DNA from: Polytrichum commune
Taxonomy: Eukaryota; Streptophyta; Polytrichopsida; Polytrichales; Polytrichaceae
Assembly: GCA_950295325.1 (NCBI GenBank)
Contig: OX485805.1
Span: 16,233,501 to 16,297,500 of the forward strand
Reading direction: 5' to 3'
Length of the DNA stretch: 64,000 nucleotides
Position 1 is the first letter of the stretch. Each line of letters opens with the position of its first letter. Shown here piece after piece: positions 45,315 through 57,356 of the stretch. Below the pieces are notes generated by a model. That model searched no databases, was not told where the DNA came from, and worked only from the letters and a program-made list of their open reading frames with translations. The position numbers and the translations under genes were made by a program.

Positions 45315-46635
45315 ATGGTCGTGGTTCAATTGGAGCAACTCCAAGGAACGTATGGGGAGGCTAGGAAAGATGGGCCTCCTCCAAACAACATTGGTGTGAT
45401 GTTGGTGAGATACAATGATGTATTCACCAATGTGTTGCCCAAAAAAATTGCCGCCAAGGAGTGAAAAATAACTTTGCTCAACGAGAGATTGAGTTCTTGA
45501 GGTATGTGGTGACAAAGGAAGTTGGTGGACGAACATGAAGAATGTCAAGGCAATCCAAAAGGAGAATTGGCCCTTGATTCAAAAGGGCTTAGGTCATTTG
45601 TTGGCCTAGCCAATTAGTACCACAACTTCATTCAAGAGTTTTCTAAGGTTCCTAGGACCTTATTCAAGTTATTGAGGAAAATGGCTATCCCAAGAGTGGG
45701 ATGAGCCTTGTCACCAAGCCTTTGGGGGGGCTCAAAAACAAGTTCTCTTCGCCGCCCGTGCTTAAGTTCGCGGACTTTAACAAACCTTTTGAGGTGCATA
45801 TGGGGGCGAGTAATTTTACCATTGGCGGATGTTGATCCGAGATGGATGCCCATTGCATATGGGAGCATTAAGCTTAATGGTTGTCGAACCTAGTGCGATT
45901 TGTGAAAGAAAGGGCTATCTCAAGAGTGGGATGAGCCTTGTCCCCAAGTCTTTGGGGAGCTTAATACAAAGTTGTCTTTGCCACCCGTGTTCAAGTTCGC
46001 GGAGCTTGACAAACATTTTGAGGTGCATACGGAGGGGGGCGAGTGACTTTGCCATTGGCGGATGGTTAATGTAAGATGGATGGCCATTGCATATGAGAGC
46101 GTTAAGCTTGATGGTTATCCTACCTTATCCGACTTGTGGAAGAAATGACTATCCCAAGAGTGGGATGAGCCTTGCCACCAAGTCTTTAGGGAGCTTGAGA
46201 GCAAGTGTTCTAAGACGCCCGTGCTCAAGTTCGCGGAGCTTGACAAACCTTTTGAGGTGCATACGGGGTTGATTAACTTTGCCAATGGCGGATTGTTGAT
46301 GTAAGATGGATGGCCATTGCATATGGGAGCATGAAGCTCGATGGTTGTCAAAGAAGACAACCAACTCATGACAAAGAACTTCTTTGTCGTAGTGCATTGC
46401 TTGAAGATGTGGCGACACTATTTGGGGTCGCACAAAGCAAAGGTCTACATGGACAATGTGTCCTAAAAGAATTTTGACATTCAAGCGCAAGTAAGCGCCA
46501 AGTCATTGCGTTGGCATGATAGTTTGGCGCTTATGAAGGTGGATTTGATCCACAAACCGGACCGTGGAAATGTCGTGCCGGATGCGCGAAGTAGACCGGA
46601 TGAGTTCCAAGCAATGAGAACCATCCAAACCTTGT
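45315..46635 (+). pseudogene. Reverse transcriptase/RNase H remnant of copy E, three tandem units
   Basis: The RT entry jumps to the post-palm block at about 45460-45520; no YxDD. Tandem RNase H-start units begin near 45678, 45907 and 46143. The tail KTTNS/QPTHDKELL part of RNase H follows to about 46470. Confidence 0.85.
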
Positions 46636-46644
46636 GGCTAATGT

Positions 46645-48158
46645 GTGCCGGCGAAGGAAACTTGTGATGCAAGATACGGGAGGGGTAAATTAACTACCCC
46701 AAAAGCACAAAAACTTTTAGGTGAACTTCGCAAGAGCAAGGTGCTCAAAGAGGTTAAGTTGGTGGACGGATTGTTCAAGTGCAAGCAAAGTTGGGTGTAT
46801 GTGCCACAAGGCAAGTTGAGGCTATCGGTTTTGAAGGAGGAAGTTGATAGTCCTATTGCCGGCCTTAGAGGAGAAAGAAAAAACCGCCATAGAATGGTGT
46901 CATGGAGGTACCATTGGCGGTGCATAAAGGAAGATATAGCCTACTTTGTGAAGGCTTGAATCAAAGTGCCAAGTGAACCGAGCCTCTTACCAAAAGCAAG
47001 GCGGTTTCTTGCAACCGTTGCCTATCCCGTCGGCGCCATGGCATAGTATGTGCATGGACTTGATCACAAGTTTGCCGGAGTCACATGGATATGATGCCAT
47101 CTTGTTGATGGTAGAGCGGTTTGCCAAGTTGGCACACATGGTGCCGATTGTGGAAACCGCCACCGCGTTGGAGACCGCATAGCCTTTTCTCAAAGGATGG
47201 TTGAGGCACCACGGGTTGCCAAGAGTGATTGTGCGGGATCAAGATCCAAAGTTCACAAGTGCATTTTCAATGCATTTCTCTAAGGAGGTCGGAATGAAAC
47301 TAAGGTTTAGCACGGCCTTGCATTCCCAAATGGATGGGAAAGCGGAGGATGTGAATGCAGTCTTGAAGCAATCCTTGAGGAACTAGGTGGGGCGGACCAA
47401 GGAGATTGGGCGGACTATGTGAGTCGAGCGGAGTGTAATTGCAATGTAGCCACGCACTTGGCTACCAAGGGGTGGTCTTTCGTGGTGGCTTATGGAGTGG
47501 ATGCGCTCCAACCTATTAACCTAGCTCTCGAGGGGGCACATTTAACACTAGAGTTCAACCAAGATGGTGAGGATTTGGCCAAGGATGGTGAACAAGTCTT
47601 GGAGATGACCAAGTTGTTGGTGGAGAAAGCCCGAAGGTGCTACGGAGTGCAAATCAATGCCGGAAGACGCAAAGTGGAGAATGAGGTGGGCCAAAAGGTG
47701 TTGTTGAATGTGGACAACTTCACCTTGGCCAAAGGCCTTACTCCAAAAGTTCATGTCCAAAATTGGAGCTTCGTTTTCCATTGTGGAACAAGTGTTCAAG
47801 GACATGTATAGATTGGAATTACCGCCCGAGATCAAAGTGCATCCGACATTTCATGTCTCATTACGAAAGTCATTTTAGGACGACACCTTGTGGCCCGATC
47901 ACAAGCAAGTGATTAGGCCACGTCCCGACCTTGTGGAGGTCATTTGGAACATGAGGTAAGAGGGCATCCTCAAGTGTAGGAAGCCCAAGTGAAAATGAAA
48001 GAAAATGTACAAAGGAGTACTTGGTGAAATGGTGAGGATACCATGAGAAAGAAGCCGTTTGGGTAGCGGCAAGAGACATGATGAACGCCAAGGAATTGGT
48101 AAAGCACTTTGAAGAAACTAAGGCTAGACATTCCAATAAAATGAAGCGTAGGCATTGA
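46645..48158 (+). pseudogene. Integrase and chromodomain remnant of copy E
   Basis: A 104-codon frame (46645-46959) ends at the TGA replacing the HHCC Cys. The core has CMDLITSLPESHGYDAILL, a TAG at 47180-47182, VIVRDQDPKFTS, and DGKAEDVNAVLKQ. A further TAG (47384-47386) follows RN. 47419-47811 is open. The chromodomain carries the TGA between KW and GYHEKEAVWVAARDM. Confidence 0.88.
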
Positions 48159-48972
48159 TGAGGACATCAATCTCCTTTAGTGGGGGAGAGACGCTGGTAG
48201 CACACTTAGCTTCGAGGCTAATTGCTCCACAACATGAACTTGTTCTTTGGCTTGAGGGAATAAAGTCCAAACTTTAGTGGTGCAAAGAGAAAAGTACGAG
48301 ATGAGGTCCTAGTCTTGTACTTGTGCTTGGTTAGTGGAAGAGGGGGAATAGATATGCCAAACTAGGTTGGGTAAGCCGAGTAATTGGGGGCCATGGCTTG
48401 GAGGGGCCTTGGATAAAACCAAGAAACTTCTTAGTTGTGGGCTTGTCCGGGCGGGGGCAAGGTGATGGCGCGTGCTCATAAAAGTGCTACCCGCGAGCTA
48501 ACGAGAGTTGGCGCATGGGAGTCATGAACCCATGTCTCGAAAGAGCAAAGTGGGAACCGAGTCGGGCGGGACTTGGCATCACCCCCGTGCGATCGAGGCG
48601 TGGCTTAACAATGGAAAGCCATCTCGGAGTTGCAACCGAGACAACTTAGTGGAAGCGTTGAGGTCTCGCCTAGATGTGTCACGTTAGGCTAGTGGAGCCT
48701 AACGGGGGAGGCCCCAAAGGAGGGGCAACCCATGTGAGTCCCAAAGTAGGTGGGTCTAGTATAGGTTAGGTCCTTGGATGAGAGATCCAAAGTCGCTAAC
48801 GGACCACCTAGGAACGACACCTTTGGGACTATGCCAAATTTGAAGATGCATTGTGGGGGTCGCGCCCTAAGGTAAACACAATGCCGCACCATAGAGGATG
48901 GCAACTTGAGAATTGGTGTGCCGACTACGAGTATAGTCGATGAGGGCATCGACTCCGTTTGGTGGGGGTGAG

Positions 48973-49948
48973 TGTCGCGCACCTCTCCATGAGGAGTGCC
49001 CGAAACACCATGGGCACAAGGGGGACCCCGGAGTGACACCCGGGACTTGTGGCGCCATTGGTGAGAGGGCCCAAGTGATCCTAGTGTGGGTGAGGGCCCC
49101 GGGCGTTGGGAACGCCTCCTACCCACGGAGACTAGGAGGCATGAGGGTGAGGCCATGAGCTATGCGTAGCTCATGGCGTGGTGATTCTAGAATGCTCAAG
49201 AACACCTCAATCGGAGGTGTGAGCTAGGAGTTATGGCCATTTGAGTGGGGCGCTGTCCCGGGACAGCGCCCTGCTACAGCAGTGCCTGGGAGTGATTCCC
49301 GGGACTGCCAGGGTTCAAACAGGCATAACTTCCTCACCACTTGCCCGAATGGGGCAAGTGAGGAGTCCATCGGCATCTACGTAAAGCGTAGATGAAGATG
49401 GAGTGGTTGGTTGCTGGAATCAGACATCATACAAGGAAGTTATGATGGTCTGAAACTGCTGGGTGCTTCTACGCCCAGCGGCTAAGGGAGAATGTCCACT
49501 TGGCCCCAACTCTTGGTAGAGAGACAAGAGGTTGGTTGACGGTGGGGTAGGGGCCCCGCGTAGAGTCCTAGAGGCTTATATGGGTGAGGTGGTGTGGCCT
49601 CACCCACCCGAGGCCGAACGGCACGGCCATCATGGGCATTGGCCCATTGTGAGGCCATAGTTGCCTAGTATGGTTCGGGTTGTTGTAGTGTTGCTCCGGC
49701 AACGCGATGATCAACATAGGATTGGACTTCCATGGATGGAAGTCCACATTGGGGAAATGGGTTACCGATTAAGGGGTGAGTCCCGAAAGCAAAGTAGGAG
49801 GGTTGGTTCCCTCCTATGAACTATTGGTCCGGGGTTAGAGGAGCTAACCATTAGCATGGCGGTATGCGAAGGGTTAGCCACTCGTAACCTTTGCTAGAAT
49901 TGAAAATTGGCATGATTGGTCAAGGGGGGGCTAGCAAGGGTTGCGACA
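48973..49948 (+). repeat. 3' LTR of copy E
   Basis: 976 bp, preceded by the noncoding stretch 48159-48957 and polypurine tract 48958-48972. Confidence 0.97.
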
Positions 49949-49953
49949 TACTC

Positions 49954-51640
49954 GGCTTACCCAACCTAGTTTGGCATATCTATTCCCCCTCTTCCATTAA
50001 CCAAGCACAAGTACAAGACTAGGACCTCATCCCATACTTTTCTCTTTGCACCACTAAAGTTTGGACTTTATTCCCTCAAGCCAAAGAACAAGTTCATATT
50101 GTGGAGCAATTAACCTCGAAGCTAAGTGTGCTACTAGCGTCTCTCCCCCACTAAAGGAGATTGATGTCCTCATCAATGCCTACACTTCATTTCATTGGAG
50201 TGTCTAGCCTTAGTTTCTTCAAAGTGCTTTACCAATTCCTTGCCGTTCATCATGTCTCTTGCCGCTACCCAAACGGCTTCTTTCTCATGGTATCCTCACC
50301 ATTTCACCAAGTACTCCTTTGTACATTTTCTTTCATTCTCAGTTGGGCTTCCTACACTTGAGGATCCCCTCTTACCTCATGTTCCAAATGACGTCCACAA
50401 GGTCGGGAGGTGGCCTAATCACTTGCTTGTGATCGGGCCACAAGGTGTCGTCCTCAAATGACTTTCGTAATGAGACATGAAATGTCGGATGCACTTTGAT
50501 CTCCGGCGGTAATTCCAACTTATACATGTCCTTGAACACTTGTTCCACAATGGAAAACGAAGCTCCAATTTTGGACTTTTGAAGTAAGGCCTTTGGGCAA
50601 GGTGAAGTTGTCCACATTCAACAACACCTTATTGGCCCACCTCATACTCCACTTCGCGTCTTCCGGCATTGATTTGCACTCCGTAGCACCTTCGGGCTTT
50701 CTCCACCAACAACTTGGTCATGTCCAAGACTTGTTTTTGCTCCTTGGCCAAGTCCTTACCATCTTGGTTGAACTCTAGTGTTGAATGTGCCCCCTCGAGA
50801 GCTAGGTTAATAGGTTGGAGCGCATCCACTCCATAAGCCACCACCAAAGACCACCCCTTGGTAGCCAAGTGCGTGGCTACATTGCAATTACACTCCGCTC
50901 GACCCACATAGTCCGCCTAATCTCCTTGGTCCGCCCCCACTAAGTTCCTCAAGTATTGCTTCAAGACTCCATTCACACGCTCCGCTTTCCCATCCATTTG
51001 GGAATGCAAGGTCGTGCTAAACCTTAGTTTCATTCCGACCTCCTTAGAGAAATGCATTGAAAATGCACTTGTGAACTTTGGATCTTGATCCCACACAATC
51101 ACTTTTGGCAACCCGTGGTGCCTCAACCATCATTTGAGAAAAGGCTATGCGGTCTTCAACGCGGTGGCGGTTCCCACAATCGGCACCATGTGTGCCAACT
51201 TGGCAAACCGCTCTACCATCAAGAAGATGGCATCATACCCATGTGACTCCAGCAAACTTGTGATCAAGTCCACGCACATACTATGCCATGGCGCCAACGG
51301 GATAGGCAACGGTTGCAAGAAACCGCCTTGCTTTTGGTAAGAGGCTCGGTTCACTTGGCACTTTGATTCACGCCTTCACAAAGTGGGTTACATCCTACTT
51401 TATGCACCGCCAATGGTACCTCTTTGACACCATTCTATGGTGGTTTTCTTTTTCTCCTCTATGGCCGGCAATAGGACCATCATATTCCTCCTTCAAAACC
51501 GATAGCCTCAACTTGCCTTGTGGCACATACACCCAACTTTGCTTGCACTTGAACAATCCGTCCACCAACTTAACCTCTTTAAGCACCTTGCTCTTGCGAA
51601 GCTCACCTAAAAGCTTTTGTGCTTTGGGGTAGTTAATTTA
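49954..51640 (-). pseudogene. Integrase and chromodomain remnant of copy D
   Basis: Minus strand. The zinc-binding part (51586-51360) ends in the shared TGA. The core (51354-51145) has SMCVDLITSLLESHGYDAIFL, then the shared TAG, then 51126-50917 with VIVWDQDPKFTS and DGKAERVNGVL, and 50907-50629 open. The chromodomain at about 50440-50160 contains the TGA. 49954-50160 is 3' noncoding sequence continuing from 42878. Confidence 0.87.
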
Positions 51641-52780
51641 CCCCTCCCGTATCTTACATCACAAGTTTCCTTCGCCGGCACACATTAGCCACAAGGTTTG
51701 GATGGTTCTCATTGCTTGAAACTCTTCCCGTCTACTTAGCGCATCCGGCACCACATTTCCACGGTCCGGTTTGTGGATCAAATCCACCTTCATAAGCGCC
51801 AAACTATCATGCCACCGCAATGACTTGACGCTCACTTGCGCTTGAATGTCAAAATTCTTTTAGGACACATTGTTCATGTAGACCTTTGCTTTGTGCGATC
51901 CCAAATAGTGTCGCCACATCTTCAAGCAATGCAATACGGCAAAGAAGTTCTTTGTAATGAGTTGGTTGTCTTCTTTGACAACCATCGAGCTTCATGCTCC
52001 CATATGCAATGGCCATCCATCTTACACATAATTCACCATTGGCAAAGTCATTCACCCCCGTATGCACCTCAAAAGGTTTGTCAAGCTCCGCAAACTTGAG
52101 CACGGGCGGCGAAAAGAACTTGGTTTTAAGCTCCCCAAAGACTCGTGCCAAACATCATCCCACTCTTGGGATAGCCATTTCTTCCACAAGTCGGACAAGG
52201 TGGGACAACCATCGAGCTTCATGCTCTCACATGCAATGGCCATCCATCTTGCATCAACATCCGCCAATGGTAAAGTCCTTCGCCTCCATGTGTACCTCAA
52301 AGTGCTTATGAAAACCCGGAAACTTAACCACATCTTGTGAAGAGAACTTGCTCTTGAGCTCCCCAAAGGCTTGGTGACAAGGCTCATCCCACTCTTGGGA
52401 TAGCCATTTTCCTCAATAAGTTCAATAAGGTCCTATCAACCTTCAAAAACTCTCGATTGAAGTGGTGGTAGTAGTTGGCTAGGCCAACAAATGACCTAAG
52501 CCATTTTTGAATGAAGGGCCAATTCTCCTTTTGGATTGCCTTGACATTCTTCATGTTCGTCCACCAACTTCCTTTGTCACCACATACCTCAAGAACTCAA
52601 TCTCTCGTTGAGAAAAACTATTTTTCACTCCTTGGCGGTAACTTTTTAGCCAACACATTGGTGAATACATCCTTGTATCTCACCAACATCCCACAAGTAT
52701 GGTTTGGGGGAGGCCCATCTTTCCTAGCCTCCCCATGAGTTCCTTGGAGTTGCTCCAATTTAACCACGACCATTATGTTT
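51641..52780 (-). pseudogene. Reverse transcriptase/RNase H remnant of copy D, two tandem units
   Basis: Only two RNase H-start units (starts near 52408 and 52180), the smallest number in the window. The RT entry (52780-52620) passes directly to a post-palm block FSQREIEFLRYVV type (about 52615-52570). The YxDD region is missing. Confidence 0.85.
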
Positions 52781-52789
52781 ACCATTTTC

Positions 52790-53065
52790 CATTGGGTCCA
52801 TTAAGACCAAATTCAACTTGGGTTCTCCTACCATAGGAGTCCTTTTGAATTTGAACTTCAATTCTTTGCCATTATGACACATCATAATGCACCGCAAGCA
52901 CACCGGCTTGCACCTCACATCTATCATGTGAGTTTCAAAGAAGACGGCCTTCACAATGACATGCATTTCATCTATTTCACATGGTGTGAAATTTTGACAA
53001 ACATCCAATGTCCCACATTGAAAGGTTACATGTATCGCGGCCTCCTTTGTTTCATGCGGTTCGTC
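52790..53065 (-). pseudogene. Protease-region remnant of copy D
   Basis: Blocks as in the other copies (FETHMIDVRCKPVCL, KFKRTPMVGEPKLN). It is cut at TCGTC by solo LTR F and continues at 54044. Confidence 0.6.
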
Positions 53066-54038
53066 TGTCGCAACCCTTGCTAAGCCCCCTTGACAATCTT
53101 GCCAATTTTCAATTTTAGCAAAGGTTACGAGCGCTAACCATTCGCATTCCCCCATGCTAATGGTTAGCTCCTCCTACCCCGGACCTTATAGTTCATAGGA
53201 GGGAACCAACCCTCCTACTTTGCTTTCGGGACTCACCCCTTAATCGGTAACCCATTTCTTGGATGTGGACTTCCATCCATGAAAGTCCAATCCTATGTTG
53301 ATCATCGCGTTGCCGGAGCAACACTACAACAACCCGAACCATACTAGGCAACTATGGCCTCACAATAGGCCAAAGCCCATGGGCCTTGCCGTTCGGCCTC
53401 GGGTGGGTGAGGCCACACCACCTCACCCATATAAGCCTCTAGGACTTCACGCTGGGCCCCTACCCCACCGTCAACCAACCTCTTGTCTCTCCACCAAGAG
53501 TTGGGGCCAAGTGGACATTTCCCTTTAGCTGCTGGGCCTAGAACCCCCCCAGCAGCTTCAGACCATCATAACTTCCTTGTATGATGTCCGATCAGAACAA
53601 CCAACCACTTCATCTTCATCTACGCTTCACTTAGATGCCGATGGACTCCTCACTTGCCCCATTCGGGCAAGTCTTGGGGAAGTTATGCCTGTTTGAACCT
53701 TGGCAGTCCCGGGAATCACTCCCAGGCACTGCTGTACCAGGGCGCTGTCCCGGGACAGCGCCCCACTCAAATGGCCATAACTCCTAGCTCACACCTCCGA
53801 TTGAGGTGATCTTGAGCTTTCTAGAATCACCACGCCATGAGCTACGCATAACTCATGGCCTTACCCTTGTGCCTCCTAATCTTCGTGGGTGGGAGGCGTT
53901 CCCAACGCCCGGGGCCCTCACCCACACTAGGATCACTTGGGCCCTCTCACCAACGGCGCCACAAGTCCCGGGTGTCACTCCGGGGTCCCCCTTGTGCCCA
54001 TGGTGTTTCGGGCACTCCTCATGGAGAGGTGCGCGACA
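53066..54038 (-). mobile_element. Solo chromovirus LTR F, inserted in D
   Basis: 973 bp, TGTCGCAACCC to GTGCGCGACA, flanked by the perfect duplication TCGTC at 53061-53065 and 54039-54043. It is more diverged from A-C than they are from each other. Confidence 0.96.
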
Positions 54039-54043
54039 TCGTC

Positions 54044-54870
54044 CTTTCCAAACCGCACCTTGGTGGGCTTGCCCGTTCTATCAATCGGCAAGCCCCAACC
54101 CCTTTGTAAGTTTTGGGCTTAAGAAGGAGTGGTATCCTCTTTGTCGACCCATGAGACATTTCTCCCATTCATTTGAGCCTCAAGGTACAAAAGACTTGGC
54201 CTTGGCTTAAAGCTATTAGCCTTGGTCACAATGCCATCGTCTTACATTCGGTCCGCGGCACAAGTATTATTTGGCGTGGAACCTATGTCCCCTCAACGTC
54301 CATTGTTGTAAGGCACCGCCAAATTTCTTATTGGGGTCATCGGCCTTAATGCTCGTGGCAATTTTGATGATCCCCGCCACAACCTCAATGAACTTTTGGA
54401 AATTTGAACTTGGTATTCACCACCCGCTTTTGAAACCCACCTAAAACGATGCATTTCTTAGAAAGCTCGTTCATCTAAGATGTACAATTCATTTGGGTGT
54501 GAAATTCGCGCATATACGCCTCAAGAGGCTCGGACGCCTCATTTCCACGAAATTCATTCCAACATCAATACCTTCCAAGCATTTTGAATTGGAATTTCAA
54601 TCCAACATTAATGCCCTCCAAGGTTTTGGGTGCATTCGGTATTCTAGGCCCCAAATGCTTTTTTGAGGCGTGCGGGAGCCCTTACAAAGGACTCCACCAT
54701 TTTCCTTACCGAATCCACCATCATGCCCACCATTGTCATTAGAACCAATGGTTTGGTCAAATTCCATTTACACATGATCTTTGTTCCAATTTGAGCCTCA
54801 CAACCTTTTGGAAACCCCGGGTCACCATCACAACCCACTTATTTGATAGCCATGCTTCCCTCAAAGTGCT
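54044..54870 (-). pseudogene. gag remnant of copy D
   Basis: Contains the gag start (near 54855, complement of ATGGCTATCAAATAAG) and early stops. The GCGGACGG tandem array is almost deleted (only one unit near 54245). No complete domain. Confidence 0.65.
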
Positions 54871-54890
54871 AGCTCAAAAATTGAAACCCT

Positions 54891-54902
54891 GCTCTGATAC
54901 CA
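54891..54902 (-). promoter_or_regulatory. Primer binding site of copy D
   Basis: Complement of TGGTATCAGAGC, two bases from the 5' LTR. Confidence 0.95.
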
Positions 54903-54904
54903 AG

Positions 54905-55909
54905 TGTCGCAACCCTTGCTAGCCCCCCCTTGACCATCTTGCCAATTTTCAATTCTAGCAAAGGTTACGAGTGGCTAACCCTTCGCATTCCGCCATGCTA
55001 ATGGTTAGCTCCTCTAACCCCGGACCAATAGTTCATAGGAGGGAACCAACCCTCCTACTTTGCTTTCGGGACTCACCCCTTAATCGGTAACCCATTTCCC
55101 CAATGTGGACTTCCATCCATGGAAGTCCAATCCTATGTTGATCATCGCGTTGCCGGAGCAACACTACAACAACCCGAACCATACTAGGCAACTATAGCCT
55201 CACAATAAGCCAAAGCCCATGGAGGCCTTGCCGTTCGGCCTCGGGTGGGTGAGGCCTTGCCGTTCGGCCTCGGGTGGGTGAGGCCACACCACCTCACCCA
55301 TATAAGCCTCTAGGACTCTACGCGGGGCCCCTACCCCACCGTCAACCAACCTCTTGTCTCTCTACCAAGAGTTGGGGCCAAGTGGACATTTCCCTTTAGC
55401 TGCTGGGCCTAGAACCCCCCCAGCAGCTTCAGACCATCATAACTTCCTTGTATGATGTCTGATGCTAACAGTTGACCACTCCATCTTCATCTACGCTTCA
55501 CGTAGATGCCGATGGACTCCTCACTTGCCCCATTCGGGCAAGTCTTGGGGAAGTTATGCCTGTTTGAACCTTGGCAGTCCTGGGAATCACTCCCAGGCAC
55601 TGCTGTACCAGGGCGCTGTCCCGGGACAGCGCCCCACTCAAATGGCCATAACTCCTAGCTCACACCTCCGATTGAGGTGTTCTTGAGCTTTCTAGAATCA
55701 CCACGCCATGAGCTACGCATAGCTCATGGCCTTACCCTCGTGCCTCCTAGTCTCCGTGGGTGGGAGGCGTTCCCAACGCCCGGGGCCCTCACCCACACTA
55801 GGATCACTTGGGCCCTCTCACCAACGGCGCCACAAGTCCCGGGTGTCACTCTGGGGTCCCCCTTGTGCCCATGGTGTTTCGGGCACTCCTCATGGAGAGG
55901 TGCGCAACA
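54905..55909 (-). repeat. 5' LTR of copy D
   Basis: 1005 bp; longer than the partner because a ~30-bp segment around TTGCCGTTCGGCCTCGGG is duplicated in tandem (about 55226-55285). Confidence 0.95.
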
Positions 55910-56310
55910 ACTAAGCTCGGTGCAGGTTCAGCTGCCCAGCAGCAACTAAGCTGGGTGTAGTTTCAGCTGCCCAGCAGCAACTAAGTTGGGTGCAGTTTCA
56001 ACTGCCCAGCAGCAACTAAGTTGGGTGCAGTTTCAACTGCCCAGCAGCAACTAAGTTGGGTGTAGTTTCAGCTGCCAGCAGCAACTAAGCTCGGTACAGG
56101 TTCAGTTGCCCAGCAGCACTAAGCTCGGTGTAGGTTCAGCTGCCCAGCAGCAACTAAGCTGTGTGTAGTTTCAGCTGCCAGCAGCAACTAAGCTCGGTAC
56201 AGGTTCAGCTGCCCAGCAGCAACTAAGCTCAGTGTAGTTTCAGTTGCCCAGCAGCACTAAGCTCGGTGCAGGTTCAGCTGCCCAGCAGCAACTAAGCTTG
56301 GTTCCAAGCA
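55910..56310. repeat. 35-bp tandem array in right LTR of T
   Basis: Unit of the type CAACTAAGCTCGGTGCAGGT plus TCAGCTGCCCAGCAG, 35-bp period, about 11 units. It begins at 41228-41342 on the other side of D. Confidence 0.9.
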
Positions 56311-57021
56311 GTGTTTAGGCAGATGTCTAATAAGTCCTAACAACTATCCTCAACCCTTAATGATTAATCGAATATTCCTCTAGTCCCTTGACCAATGAAT
56401 GAACATATCCCACTAATTTCACTAAACTAACCCCTAATCCTCCTAGGCAATCTCAAGCTCTAAGAGCTCACTCACTTGGGAGGCATTGAGAGAGAGAGAG
56501 CTTAACTAATTAACTTTACTAAAAACTACTAACCCACACACGTGGCTCAAGCTCTTAAGAGCTTGCTCCCTTGAGAGCGCTTGATGGAGACAGAGAAAAA
56601 TAAGAGAGAAACCACCTTAAGTAGTAAAGAGTGAGAGAGGGAGAGAGGGAGAGAAAGGTAAGGATAGGGTGAGAGGATTAGCACCTCCAATCACAATCCC
56701 TTAACCTTCACCTCTAAAGTAGGGACTAATCCCCTTCCACCAAGCTTCCTTCTTCCTAAACTAACAAGGTGGATCCAAAAGTGGGCATTTAACCCGCGGA
56801 GCTCACCTTGCTTCACCTTACCCCCTACTCACATTATCAAGGTATATTCTTATTGAATTCAACCTTGAAATAATCACAGAACACATTCTAAAGCCTAAAC
56901 TTAAATCCAAACCACACTTCACTCTTTTTATGTTTTGTGAATAATCATAACACATCAAAGTCAAACTAAAATTGGTTTCGAAGAGTTAATCACCACATGT
57001 GGGCACCATTTTGGGCTCACA
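55910..57021 (+). repeat. Right LTR of T, part right of insertion D
   Basis: It starts with the continuation of a 35-bp array (to about 56310) and ends with the conserved GGTTTCGAAGAGTTAATC to GGGCTCACA segment, about 95% identical to the left LTR. Purine-rich GAGAGA tract at about 56630-56660. Confidence 0.85.
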
Positions 57022-57026
57022 ACAAT

Positions 57027-57356
57027 CAACATGATGGTACCGGAAGACGAATTTATGCTATTGTACAACAATACCAGCACTGGTATCGAAATATCTAGCA
57101 TAAGTTTGCAAACAAGGCAAAATTGAGGGAAATATCTTTGCAGAGGCCCATTGTTGATGAATACAAAGCCCAAGTCTCTGAGCGTAAACGCCTAGCCTAC
57201 CATTCATCGGCGGCAAATAGTGCCCATGCTGCATGGACTGCAACTAGAATTCGTGATGGTAGCAGGTGGGTCCGTAGAGTGGTTGACATTTCCCCTACTT
57301 CAGACTCAACAACCCCAATTGAAGTGGTGGACCCAATTTTTGCCCCTATTGGATAA
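57027..57356 (+). pseudogene. Gene X, last segment
   Basis: Reads QHDGTGRRIYAIVQQYQHWY, then an in-frame TAG (57096-57098), then about 85 codons including RPIVDEYKAQVSERKRL and ending FAPIG at TAA 57354-57356. The composition is basic and Ser/Thr-rich. The end of the protein is assigned from this stop. Confidence 0.7.

Larger units (their letters stand above)
42879..49948 (+). mobile_element. Chromovirus copy E, full length, inserted in D
   Basis: 7070 bp: LTRs 42879-43853 and 48973-49948, primer site 43856-43867, polypurine tract 48958-48972, target duplication TACTC at 42874-42878 and 49949-49953. The LTRs differ at about five bases and one 1-bp indel by eye, so E is somewhat older than B and C. 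It is the deepest level of a four-layer nest (X, T, D, E). Confidence 0.97.
41343..55909 (-). mobile_element. Chromovirus copy D, inserted in an LTR of T
   Basis: A minus-strand element with LTRs 54905-55909 (5') and 41343-42282 (3'), primer site 54891-54902, polypurine tract 42283-42297 and a perfect target duplication ACTAA at 41338-41342 and 55910-55914. It is itself split by copy E (42879-49948) and solo LTR F (53066-54038); its own length is about 6.5 kb. Both LTRs end in GCAACA instead of GCGACA, so the change predates insertion. The LTRs differ visibly in length (940 and 1005 bp), making D older than B and C. Confidence 0.95.
36723..57021 (+). mobile_element. Element T: second LTR retrotransposon family, split by D
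   Basis: Left end TGTGAGGCC (36723; a 58-bp duplication gives a second one at 36781), right end GGGCTCACA (57021). Gene X coding sequence abuts both ends. Left LTR 36723-38524; primer-site-like TGGCGACCATCGGGGG at 38529; internal part with a minus-strand Gag-protease frame; right LTR-like part 40684(?)-41342 plus 55910-57021. The flanks ACACC and ACAAT are an imperfect target duplication. Without D, T is about 5.7 kb and has no reverse transcriptase or integrase, so it is non-autonomous. Strand is assigned from the primer site; the coding frame points the other way. Confidence 0.75.
24702..57356 (+). pseudogene. Gene X: transposon-like gene broken by four insertions
   Basis: Seven coding segments in order (24702-24874, 25838-26924, about 27060-27144, 34217-34320, 34425-35503, 36603-36722, 57027-57356) add up to roughly 990 codons once introns and later insertions are set aside. 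The frame stays open across the solo LTR, chromovirus C and T junctions. Domains: unknown N-terminus, long coiled coil, basic stretch, a region with HLSADMKTIKCMYGL and CIYC, and a C-terminal block YMHVLIRHAPWFV with QGMEKSHH. This order resembles a widespread, poorly characterised family of large transposon-like proteins I know from animals and early plants; that is recollection, not a search result. In-frame TAG codons at 35324 and 57096 make it a pseudogene unless they are read through. Confidence 0.65.
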
